From Naganishia liquefaciens (taxonomy: Eukaryota; Basidiomycota; Tremellomycetes; Filobasidiales; Filobasidiaceae), in the NCBI GenBank assembly GCA_013423385.1, contig BLZA01000010.1:310001-374000 (forward strand): DNA of 64,000 bases. The letters are read 5' to 3'. The position numbers and the translations under genes are program-made. The notes below the pieces were generated by a model. The model saw nothing but the letters and a program-made list of their open reading frames with translations, did not search any database and was not told the origin of the DNA. Positions 24,368-33,705 of this stretch are shown here, piece by piece (positions within the stretch are counted from its first letter, which is position 1; each line of letters begins with the position of its first letter).

Positions 24368-25318
24368 TTACTCTTGTATATTAGCGTTGAAGACTTTTAC
24401 GGCACTGCTGCGATCCCGCGCGGCCGATCAGAGATGGCACTTTAATTCGCGGATAAAGACTTTCGTATCTTGTATGAATTCGTACTTCAGCTCTGATTAG
24501 AATTATAGATATCCTTCTCTTCGACGAAGCCGTATGTCATCGCCGTCAGTCTAAAAGGCCGATTACTTGCCGATCTGACGTCATCAATCATGTACTCTAT
24601 TCGCCGCTGCATCTCTACTAGTGCACTCTAGTGTACTGTGATCGCTTCGGGAACCGGACGAATGCCGCCCACGAAGGAATATCAGCGTGAAGGTGCCGGT
24701 CGATGATCTCTTTCGCCCTTCTGGCAAGATTGCGGGTCACCTCTGGCCGCTGGAACGCCTGAAACGCTGCTCGCTCGGTGTGTTCTTTCACTTCTACTCT
24801 TTACTTCATCCCTTCTGTCGTTCTCGCTCGTCGGGGTTGTCGAAAGCTGTTCTCGTTGGCAAGCCCTCAGCCGCTAGAACAAGTTCGATTCGGAACGTAT
24901 ACGGCCCGACCTTCGGTCTTTTAGATACCCGTTGGCTATACCCTGAGCCGGAGACCTCACGCCTGGTCACAGGTGCCTGAACGACTCTCTGCAACCTGGA
25001 CCAGAAAAGAATTGGCACTGTTGCGGATCCGATTCTCAGGAAGAGGGTGAGTAATGGTACCTGAAGCCCTACTGAGAGACTGTACAGGGTAGCTGAGTCG
25101 TCTCTAGCTCCTTCCCCTTGTTGCGACGTGCAGGAAAGTTGCTCTTGGCCTTCGAGCGGGACCTGTGTTCGAGCAGACACTTCGGGTCTCTCCTTTGGCC
25201 AGCTAGCTTAGCCTACGACCAGAGGGGTCAATAGATATAAAGGGCAGACTAGTGAAGTAGGTTGGTTCATCCGACAACCTGCTCTCTTCCGGATCTCTAA
25301 CGCGAACGCTCTCTCAAT
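24368..25318. other. Gene-free stretch with the DUF3237 gene promoter
   Basis: No frame here looks coding. It holds the 3' flank of the coiled-coil protein gene and the promoter of the secreted DUF3237 gene, with a TATA box close to its right end. Confidence 0.4.
25236..25241 (+). promoter_or_regulatory. TATA box of the secreted DUF3237 gene
   Basis: TATAAA lies 83 bp before the ATG at 25319, in the context AGATATAAAGGG, followed by C/T-rich sequence (CTGCTCTCTTCC) suited to transcription start. Position and context fit a fungal TATA promoter. Confidence 0.5.
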
Positions 25319-26173
25319 ATGCTCTTTTCTCCACCAACTTTCCTCGTCGGCTTGCTCGCTGCTATGTCGACTGCAGTCACAGGAACTCCGACACTTCAGG
25401 CCAGAAATAACGGAAACTCTACAATGTCCACCGACACGTCCTTTGTCAACGCGGCTTGTTCATCTGATCCGTTGCCGTACGATCACTCCTATTTCTCGCA
25501 TCCGGAATTTCTCCATAATCTACCTCGCCCTTCGTTGGAGTTCCTTTTCCACCTTCAATGCGATCTCGGCGATGTCTATCCTATCGGGGATGGTCCTTAC
25601 GGAAACAGAAAGGCCATCACGTTCACCGGTGGCAAATTCGTTGGCCCTAAGCTCAAGGGCACCATTCTGTAAGCCATCTTACCTGAGACCAGACGTTCGC
25701 GTAATTCTGACAATTGCGTCCTCCTTATCCAGCCCCGCCGGAGGCGCAGACTGGCTTCTGACCACTTCGAACGGGACAGTCTCTATGCCCGACACGCGAT
25801 ACAATCTCCTTACCGATGATGGTGCATACATTTACATTCAGACAAGGGGAACTCGTACCGGACCTAAAGAGATCCTGGACAAGCTGACGACGGATCCGAC
25901 TATTACTGCTGACAAGTACCGGTGAGCGTTTCTCGTGTCGCCGCTTCCTGATGACTTGGCTGATACAGTCTTATTGCGATCGCAGTTTCCGATTGTCAAT
26001 GTCTTTCGAGACCGGTGATTCTCGCTACGATTGGCTGAACAAGGTCGTGGCTATCGCTGCTGCGGGCAAGAGTTTGACGCAAGGTACGTGTGTTCGTGAA
26101 TGTTCCCTGGTCTCAGCTAACGACTGCTGTATAATCCACCCCAGTCGTATACGACGCCTACATCGTTCAGTAG
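25319..26173 (+). CDS. Secreted DUF3237 (UPF0311) family protein
   Basis: Four exons (25319-25668, 25733-25921, 25986-26083, 26145-26173) join in phase into 221 residues. A signal peptide (FLVGLLAAMSTAVTGTPTLQ) precedes a single DUF3237 beta-barrel domain, shown by FTGGKFVGPKLKGTI, LPAGGADWLLT, DTRYNLLTDDGAYIYIQTRG and the closing DYDWLNKVVAI-type strand. Length is usual for the family plus a leader. Members are found in bacteria and fungi; their biochemical role is not established. One potential N-glycosylation site lies in the leader-proximal NNGNST stretch. Since the protein is exported, a cell-wall or extracellular role is likely, but this is inference. Confidence 0.8.
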
Positions 26174-26438
26174 ATGTGTTGCGACGATATACTCATATCA
26201 AGATTCAAAACCCAGATCACCGATAACAGCAGTGGCTGAAGACCAAAGAGGGGCGCGAACTGGGAACGAAAATAAAGACAAAATGCACAGTATCGTCAAT
26301 GGCTATAAATATACAGATTCCATTACAGCAATTGGGTTGAATGAGCTACTTCAGACTTCAAGCGCACTTCAACAGGTCTCTGGAGGGGTCCCTGACCTAA
26401 GCGCGGCTCGTGCGGTGCAGATCGAGGTCGAAATCGTT

Positions 26439-26741
26439 TTAGAGAGACCGCTTCTCGTAAGACTCGATCAACGCATTGGGCACGCGCTCTCGGTTCGCGG
26501 CTACTTTTGCGACCAGCCGGTTTCCGAGCATTTCGATCTGCAGATCACAATGATGCATGAGAGAATATTGTAAACCAATTCGTGCGGGTATCACGGTGAC
26601 ATTCGTTTCTGAATTGCCGATTTTAGCGTTGTGTCAGTACCTTACCTGCAGGTGGCGGCAGTAGGACTGAAAAAGCTCGACATGTACGACTGACCAAGCG
26701 ATCACAAGATATCTGTCGTCGCTTCCTGCTGACTCCGTCAT
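26439..26741 (-). CDS. Candidate 64-residue microprotein, two exons
   Basis: Read on the minus strand, an ATG at 26741 opens 32 codons up to 26646 (MTESAGSDDRYLVIAWSVVH...), followed by a GTAAGG donor; an acceptor CTGCAG leads to a second exon 26537-26439 (IEMLGNRLVAKVAANRERVP..., ending ESYEKRSL). Both exons end in phase, and the sum is exactly 65 codons with stop. The first exon is hydrophobic-amphipathic, the second a basic helix. I do not recognise the family. The 108-nt intron is long for this region. It lies between two plus-strand genes and has its own upstream space. A chance arrangement is possible. Confidence 0.4.
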
Positions 26742-27299
26742 GCGCGGCGGTGTGTATCATCAAGCCTCTCGACGAGCGAGATCAGAAAGAACGGACGACA
26801 CAGGACGGACAGGACGGAACCGTTGACAACCGAAATAGCCGATCGCGGAAGCGAATATTGTGTTTCAGATTTCGAGCGTTTAGTCTGACGAATCCAAGCA
26901 CAAAAGCATTCTTGCCTGGCACTACGAACAATGCAGATAGGACAATATGTTGTCAAACAGGAAAAGATCGGCCGACGACCTCGGACAACAACAATGCTCG
27001 CGTCAGGCAATCAGCTGCTCAGAGGAACATGGATCTCGGAAAAGGACGTTTCATCTTCCCGCCTTTGTCCTGCCTGACCCTTGCCTCCGCCGTTACATTT
27101 ACAGGCGACAAATGCTTCCAAAGGACCTGAGTGTTTGGTGAAAATTTAGGCCAGAGGTCTCCTGGTACCGTTCTGGCCTCCCGGTACCGTATAAGGAAGC
27201 GTCCAATCGCTTATATGAGATCTGCTGGCCTGTTCCGTACGCGATTTCATCTCGATTAGCATCACGCCGTGACCACTTTGGGAACCTCCGCTATTCGTT
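26742..27299. other. Gap between microprotein and K-L-x-x-L-G protein gene
   Basis: No coding frame of quality was seen. It would hold divergent promoters for the minus-strand microprotein and the plus-strand gene starting at 27300. There is a GGACGGACAGGACGG purine-rich run near 26802. Confidence 0.3.
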
Positions 27300-29949
27300 A
27301 TGACGCAAACGTCTTCCGCATCGACCGAGTCTTCTACGACAGCAAGTCTACCTACAAGTCTACCTACAAGTCTTTCTCCTCGTCCGAGAGACACACGGAA
27401 GGTCTCTACCGCTACATTCGGCGATGGTCAACGGGGAAGCGTCCTGATACCTGCGCATGACGCCACCAACCTCGGAAACCATGGACAGTCGAGCACTTCC
27501 CCCGACGAGCCGAGTTTGCCGCTCCAAGCGGTTTCGTCGATCACTCTATCACAGGCAAAAGATGTGGGACAGGAACCTTCAAGTCCGACATCCTTGCATA
27601 CTGCTGCCCGTTCCTGCCTTTCTCCACTGCCCGTTGAGGTCGACGGTCAGCCAGAAACGCCTCAAACGAGCACTTCCGTTGCGTCGTATATTTCGGATAC
27701 ATCAACCCTAGGACCTTTAGCCACCCAGCAAGATATCAAAGACGATCCCAACCGCATGGTCGAGCGACGACAAGTGCAGCGAAAGAAACTGGAGAAGATG
27801 CTTGGAAACGGTGTAGATCCGGACGACGATGAAGCAGTTGCCAAAGGCACTGCTGGGAAGAGTGCCCGTGAGGCTGAAGGTCGAGCATCGGAGTAAGTGA
27901 CTCAACACGCGACATGTCTTCTATACGATTGCTGACCCTCTTTCAGCCAAGAGTTCTGGATTCCTGTTGAGCACGGCCCAGAGCTTTGCAAATCCAAGCT
28001 CGAACGATTTCTCGGCCAGGGCGCAGATTCGGCTCATCTCGTTCTAAACGCAGAGTATCGCAAGCGGTATGCCTTCAGCCCATGTATGATCTCGTTCTCA
28101 CTGACATCGCGCTGTTCCAGATCTCGGGATGTTGGAGATGAACGGCTTCGTAAGGGACTATCTACTGGTGTCGCGACTTCGACGCCAGATACGGCAAACC
28201 GGGCTTCCTCCACCTCGGACGTGCCAGGCATGGTTCACGTTGCCGAGACAATGGGCAAACCAAAGCGATCAGGCTCCTTGACGAACGTACTCGAAAGCGG
28301 CAAGAAGACGCTTGCTCGTTTGAATCATGGTCCATCTGCTCTGCGTGACCAAAGATCCAACTCACTCGACATCCACAGTGGTTCCGAGATCCGGAATCCT
28401 CAGGACACTCGCGGAGGCGCTTCCGATTGGCTGCTGGCACTTGATACAGAGCTGCAAGAGCGAAAGATATTGCGCAAGAGGACCAGGAAGATCGGCAAAG
28501 TCCTAGGCGAAACCCTAACCGAGAACGAAGTCGAAGAACACGTCGTTGGAAAGGGCACGACAAGAAGATCAGAGAATGCGTCCGAGCTGTCCTCACCGGA
28601 AGATGGGCTTGAGGGCAGTACCAGCCGACTTCCGACGCTCGAGGAAGATGATTCCCAGCTCAATCTATCGCTCCGCCCGGAGCCATTCAAGAGCGATACC
28701 ATGATCAAAGAGCTTTTGATGCCAAGCGGGGACCTGACCAGTGACGGGATCAGTGGGAAGTATCAGCGGCTCTCAGTGCCATTGTCTCCAACGATCGATG
28801 GCTCAAGACGACACAGTGATCCAATATCTCCGTCACAATCATCTTTAACTGAAGAAAATCATGTTATGCACATCCACCCTCGAGGGGAAGAAAGGCGAGA
28901 AGCGTATTCAACGATTCAAGCGAAAAAGCAGAGACGTCTGCGTTTGGACAAGGTGTGTTCTCATTCGGTCTGTACTTCTCACGGGGATGGCACAGTGAAT
29001 CTATTTCTCGCCCGGGGTAGCTCAATCGCCTTTTGGGTGTTCATGTTCCGCTAGCGCTTCTGGGCCCAGCAGTATTTCCAAGAGACGATACTCTGGATCC
29101 CGGGAGAGCGGGGAAGCCCTCAACAGACGACGAACTTGACGAGGCGCATGCTGCGGAGAAGAAGAGAGCTGTCAAAGTTGCTAATAAGATGTTCAATGTG
29201 AGCCCTCTCCAATTCCGAGATCACTCGTTTGAAGACTGAACTCTGGGACTTTGTAGTTGTTCGGAGAACCGCCGCCGAACCCCGCATACCCCTTGTCCGT
29301 ATCTTTGCAAGACGACCCGAAAGAACATTCAGACGATATCGCAAACCGGCCTCGCACAAGATTCCGCTCGAGTGTACTGATCTATCGCCAGACCATCGGT
29401 TCAATTCGTTATCTGCTGGAGCACGATCGGCGTTCGCTCGGCAGAGTGATGGACGAACTTGACTTCGGGTCGATCCCTGCTGATCACTTGCCAGATCCGT
29501 TCAAGTCACCATCCGCCACTTCTCCAGATCGCTATCAATCAGACCGCCCGAAAATGCATCGAAAGCGCTCGTTGTCATCACCTTCAAAGGTATCGTTACC
29601 ATTAGCGTCTATGGATCCCGCGAAGGCGGTCTTTGCGAATATAGATTCAGCACATTGCCCAGACTTTGATTGTACAACCGGTTTGCGGAAACGCGCTGGA
29701 AAGCTCAACGCTTTCTTCGGTGACCCACGTGTTGGAAGCGGCTATGTCGGCACGCGGAGCAAGCAGTACCAAATCACGGACCGGAAGGCGGCATTGGAGA
29801 TACTCTTGTTGGACTTGGAGGAAGACGCAAACTTCCATGCAGAGCAAGGGGACTTGAAGGACTTCGAACTCGAGGAGATACGCTCACAGCTTTCAACTAC
29901 AAGACAAGTGGTTGGAAAAGAGCTTGCAGCCAATGTTGAAGCTTTGTAA
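27300..29949 (+). CDS. Large hydrophilic protein with six K-L-x-x-L-G motifs, unknown function
   Basis: Five exons (27300-27892, 27947-28066, 28121-28952, 29021-29197, 29257-29949) join in phase into 804 residues. No catalytic domain is seen. Most of the chain is Ser/Pro/Glu-rich and probably disordered. Six copies of a short motif recur: KKLEKMLGNG (about residue 165), SKLERFLGQG (217), RKIGKVLGET (360), DKLNRLLGVH (515), NKMFNLFGEP (574) and GKLNAFFGDP (722). Each begins a predicted short amphipathic helix ending in glycine. Motifs 4 and 5 are formed across introns, which supports the exon model. The C-terminus has acidic coiled-coil helices (LLLDLEEDANFHAEQGDLKD). I recall similar K-L-x-x-L-G elements in uncharacterised fungal proteins but cannot name the family. 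Start: the ATG at 27300; the leader is T/S-rich. Confidence 0.65.
27343..27378 (+). repeat. 12-bp repeat coding TSLP units
   Basis: Three 12-bp units (AAGTCTACCTAC twice, then a diverged AAGTCTTTCTCC) encode a short TSLPTSLPTSLS tract in the disordered N-terminus of the K-L-x-x-L-G protein. Confidence 0.6.
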
Positions 29950-30036
29950 TGTTTTGTACAGTGTCTCGTTACCTGTTTCATACAAGCGTCTGGGATAAGG
30001 GCGGTATCCGCGGGATTCGCTTCGAGGATTGGTGGC

Positions 30037-31429
30037 CTATCCTGCTATTTCATCGCGAAGTCTTTGCTGCTCTTTCTCCAGCTGGATGAGCTTTGTTCTG
30101 CTCAAGGTTATATCAGATCCTCGGTCGCATCAAGCTTGCAGAGACCACTGACCTCCACTTGTCCATCTCGTCTATCACCAAACGTCGCGCCTTTTCCAGC
30201 TTTTCGCCTTCACCCCTCGCCATCTCCTGCGTGAATTCCAGCGGCACACCAGCGCTACCTTTATCCAGTCCCCAGCGGCCTCCAGCTCCTTCCTCGTTTG
30301 GCTGCCGAAGACTCGTTTCCGGCAACGGCGTCTCTGGATGATTGATAAGCAGATCGTAGAACGTTGCCGTTGGATCGCTGAAGACGAGCTCGTCGTATTG
30401 CCACGCGTGTACTGGGAGAGGATTGATACAGAATTCTGGTGCTGTATTAGCCGAAGCATTTACATCTGCATTTTGCGAAGCGATTCCCTCCATGGGTGCC
30501 GAATCCTGCGGCGTTGACTGATTTTCTGCACTTCGAGCACCGACCGCGCTGTCAGCCTCACCCTCCGCATCCTGGTCATCTTCGGCCGATGACATCACCA
30601 CGTCCCCATCGGTTTTCTGGCCTTCGTCTACCGAAGAATTTGGCTGTTGAACAATTGCTTCAGGAACAGGTGTCGTTTCCTGGGGTCCAGGAACTGTATT
30701 GGAAACGGCTGCGCTGCCTGCGTCCGGCACAACGGCCGCCGTCGGCTGAGCCGGCATGGAAAAGTTTGCTGGAGGTTGAGCGGCCGGTCCCCAATGGTGT
30801 AGCCGAAGCTGATGCACGAAATTGACGCTTTTCTCTCCTGTCTCCGGTGCAAACTGGACACGAATGTTCAGCGGGAATTCTCCCCATCCTGTTTCCGTGA
30901 CAGCAAAGGGCGGTTTATCGATAGCTTTGCGCGACGTTAATTGATTGAAGGAGTCAAGCAGAGCTGTCAACAACGAAAAAAACTCACCTCGATTCGGCTG
31001 AGGATAGGTTTCGTGCAATCGGAACGTGACACGCTTTATCAACCATGAAAGGTCATCCGCCCCACCGGTAATGAAGTCGACATCCTCCTCTACCAAGCCT
31101 TCTCCCTCATACCTTGCCTTTCCCTTTCCCTTAGGATTCTTTTGTGTTGGCGGAGGGGTTGCCGCTGATGCCAAAAAGACCGTCCATCGATGCGTGTCTG
31201 CGTGAACGCCCACAGTGAGCATTGAATGAGCGCCTATGGTAAAAGACGAATCACTAACGACCCTCCGGTGCGAGTGCTTTTTCAGCTGCTGTCAGCAGCC
31301 TCGCGTGCGAGCCGTAAACGATTGCTCTATGAATTTGAATGCCCTGTTCGACACAAAAGGTGAATCGACCTCGAAAGACTCGCAAGAGCCGCCGTTGATG
31401 CGCACCTTTTTCCGTTCGTTCAAGGACAT
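30037..31429 (-). CDS. YAF9: YEATS-domain protein YAF9
   Basis: The YEATS fold is clear: FTIGAHSMLTVGVHADTHRW, DLSWLIKRVTFRLHETYPQP, then after an intron (GTGAGT...AAAG) IDKPPFAVTETGWGEFPLNI and FAPETGEKSVNF. The long insert ends in HAWQYDELVFSDPTATFYDL, typical of Yaf9, and a last exon supplies a coiled coil (RTKLIQLEKEQQRLRDEIAG) up to the stop at 30037. Yaf9 binds acetylated or crotonylated histone H3 and is shared by the NuA4 acetyltransferase and the SWR1 remodeller. The N-terminus is uncertain: the domain clearly reads upstream of the in-frame ATG at 31222 (HRRVVSDSSFTIG), and the best first exon is MSLNERKK starting at 31429, spliced by a GTGCGC donor. A Ser/Glu/Pro-rich insert of about 110 residues interrupts the domain, longer than in yeast. 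Confidence 0.85.
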
Positions 31430-31866
31430 GGCGATCTTACAGCGTTACACCCGGACGTATGGATGTCGAAGCACAGTGGATCCGAACTAAACGTGTATAG
31501 GAGAGCTGTCAAACTCAGACAGGTGACGTGAATGCCCAACTGTCTATTCACCTCGAGTCATGACTATATATACATGGCTTCAAGCACGAGATTAGCATCC
31601 GCCCAGCGTGTGAAACAATAGCGCACATAGAACCACATTGAACAAAGTCGAGTAATCGCCTCATCATATGCTGCTCATCTTTCAACCACATTCCAATCCG
31701 AGTTCTTGTTCACATCTTCCCACGATATCGTCGGAATTGCATCAGACACATCGTCAGACAACAACTTGACCGTCAAGCCGACCGCGCTTGCGAGCCATTC
31801 TGCGATCTTGGTCATCAGCAAATACCCCTATCGTCACCGCTGCACGCTTTCCGCCAAACACTCTGG
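31430..31866. other. Divergent promoter between YAF9 and a secreted coiled-coil gene
   Basis: No gene seen. A TATATATA run at about 31564-31573 lies some 295 bp before the plus-strand ATG at 31867 and 135 bp before the proposed YAF9 start on the other strand. Either gene could use it. Confidence 0.35.
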
Positions 31867-32829
31867 ATGATGCACGTTCTTCACTCTTCCAAGATCATCG
31901 GATGGGTCATGTTGACAGGAATGGCGATTTCCGTTCAAGTGGATGTTCCTGAGACCGCCGCAGCAACTCCCGCAACCAAGCCATCCACCTACGTCAAACC
32001 TCAAACCAATCTTCTCTATATCAATTCGACACTGTCTCCCGCTGCTCTGAATGCTCTGGCGAACAACTTTGAAGGCTCCTCAAGAAGTAAATCTCGCTTC
32101 CTTGGAAGCTCTTTCGATCAACCGAGTGCGTCATCGAATCGGCCTGGTCTCAGCGCAAGTCGCTCATCGTCACATTGGGACATGGTCGACCTAGCGGAAA
32201 TCGCCCAGATGCAAGCCGTTGCAGCAGAGGGAAGCTTCCTGGGAGTGATGTCTGAATACGCCAAGGTGATAGAGAGGACCTTTCTGCTATCAGATGTGGT
32301 CGGAACCTTGTTGAGGCATCTCGATAACGTCAAACAGCAAGCCGCAAACGAGGTCTCGGAGTGTGCCAGATTACAGGAGCGAAATGAAGCGGTCATCAAA
32401 GGGCTCCTGTCTACTTGTCAGGAATACAGCAGCATCTGCGCCAGTTGGCAAGAGCTTCACGAGCAAACTTCGGCCGGTTGGAGGGAAATTCACAGGCATA
32501 ATTCGATCCGTTGGATGCAGCTGTACGAGGAGAATTCGGCCAGCTGGCAGGGTTTGTACGAGCAGACCCTTGCAGATCTTGAGGAGGAAGTGAAGAGGAG
32601 GCGCTGGTATCAGGGCTTTCTGAATTTCATCGTAAGTCTAGTGTGTCTCACGACCGACTGCATCAGACACGTTGATTCGGATCAGACTCGAGAGCTAAGA
32701 GAAGGTACCCTGACTTGGACTTTCCTTGTCAATGATGCTTTCTGCTTCTTCCAAGCTGGAGGTGGCGAACCCATTTTCGAAGACCTTGTTGCTGTCTGCC
32801 GCTGGATCCTTCGGATTCTGCAGATCTGA
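31867..32829 (+). CDS. Secreted or membrane coiled-coil protein with Trp hendecads, unknown function
   Basis: The unspliced frame gives 320 residues. The N-terminus is a signal-like hydrophobic stretch (IIGWVMLTGMAISVQV). A Ser-rich region with an N-glycosylation site is followed by helices and, at residues 192-235, four 11-residue repeats each led by Trp (SWQELHEQTS, GWREIHRHNS, RWMQLYEENS, SWQGLYEQTL), then a basic EEEVKRRRW stretch. Two possible introns, 32632-32685 and 32705-32755, are each a multiple of three and lack stops. If retained, the first adds a hydrophobic segment (FIVSLVCLTTDCI) that would be a membrane span; if both are spliced the protein has 285 residues. Its layout resembles the coiled-coil membrane protein at 21.8-24.4 kb (leader, N-glycosylated part, coiled coil), though I see no clear sequence match. 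Function unknown. Confidence 0.55.
   Translation: MMHVLHSSKIIGWVMLTGMAISVQVDVPETAAATPATKPSTYVKPQTNLLYINSTLSPAALNALANNFEGSSRSKSRFLGSSFDQPSASSNRPGLSASRSSSHWDMVDLAEIAQMQAVAAEGSFLGVMSEYAKVIERTFLLSDVVGTLLRHLDNVKQQAANEVSECARLQERNEAVIKGLLSTCQEYSSICASWQELHEQTSAGWREIHRHNSIRWMQLYEENSASWQGLYEQTLADLEEEVKRRRWYQGFLNFIVSLVCLTTDCIRHVDSDQTRELREGTLTWTFLVNDAFCFFQAGGGEPIFEDLVAVCRWILRILQI
32440..32571 (+). repeat. 33-bp tandem repeat, four units, coding Trp hendecads
   Basis: Four adjacent 33-bp units, three of them starting GCC(A/G)G(T/C)TGG and one ATCCGTTGG, encode the 11-residue Trp repeats of the secreted coiled-coil protein. An 11-residue period matches a hendecad coiled coil. Confidence 0.85.
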
Positions 32830-33705
32830 TTGCCAGGGAATGACGGCGTGGAAGGTCTTTCTCTTCTTTCAAGTGCCAGAGCGAGTCTGGACCCTCGAGA
32901 ATCGTGCCCTGGAAGTCAATCTTAAGACTGATACAATCGACAGATCCATTGCGGGTGACTAAAAGTCATGGAACAGTTGCCGGGACGATCACTGTGAGCC
33001 AGCGAGATCTAGAAATCATCAACTATTGAGTGCGAAAAGGATGAAGCTAGAGGAGATGTCAACGCTCATTCCGTTAACCAGATGCACAATTAAGTGAAAG
33101 TTACAACCATTCGCCAATACTTGCAAGTCTTGAATGCTGAATCCGATATATCAAACCAGTAAGTCTGGAATTAAGGCGGTCATCCATTGGCTGAGCCAGT
33201 TGCTGGCCTTGCCATTACAAGCAGGATGTCGGATTCCAATGACAACCTTTACGGCAGAGACGTCCGATTGTGACGAAACAAACCAAGAGACGTTGTCCTA
33301 GAGTTTCAGAAGCATCTGTTTATGCTTGACATGCTTCACTTCGTCATTTCCGGAAAGACCTGTACTGAAATTGGCAGTCAAACTCGACAACCGGACAATA
33401 TTCTGTGAGCTAGTCTTTAGAGCTCGCAACAGAAATCACAAGTCCTGAGCAGACTGCGCACCAGCTCACCATTCCGTCACAGTAAAGCACAAATGCCAAG
33501 CAGGAGACGGCGCGCGTTGCTCAGTCTCCGGCTCGGAAAGATGCCATTTCCACCCATATTGTCATGGCAGTCATGTGCGATTCTTACCTCTATCCAACGG
33601 ATGGGCGATGCCGAGCACAAGGCAGCAATGAACCCGTTAACTAGCACGCTTCTTGTTCATCTTGGGATCGCCATGACATTACAATTCTTCATTGTTCTTC
33701 TTGCT
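32830..33705. other. Gap with no gene seen
   Basis: Convergent 3' flanks of the coiled-coil gene (+) and the glutathione transferase gene (-). No frame here is convincing. An alternative frame of the coiled-coil gene stays open to 32962 and could extend it if the second intron uses another acceptor. Confidence 0.3.

Noticed and set aside
26232-26573. Plus-strand 113-codon frame downstream of the DUF3237 gene
   Set aside because: Weak composition; it overlaps the better-supported two-exon microprotein on the minus strand.
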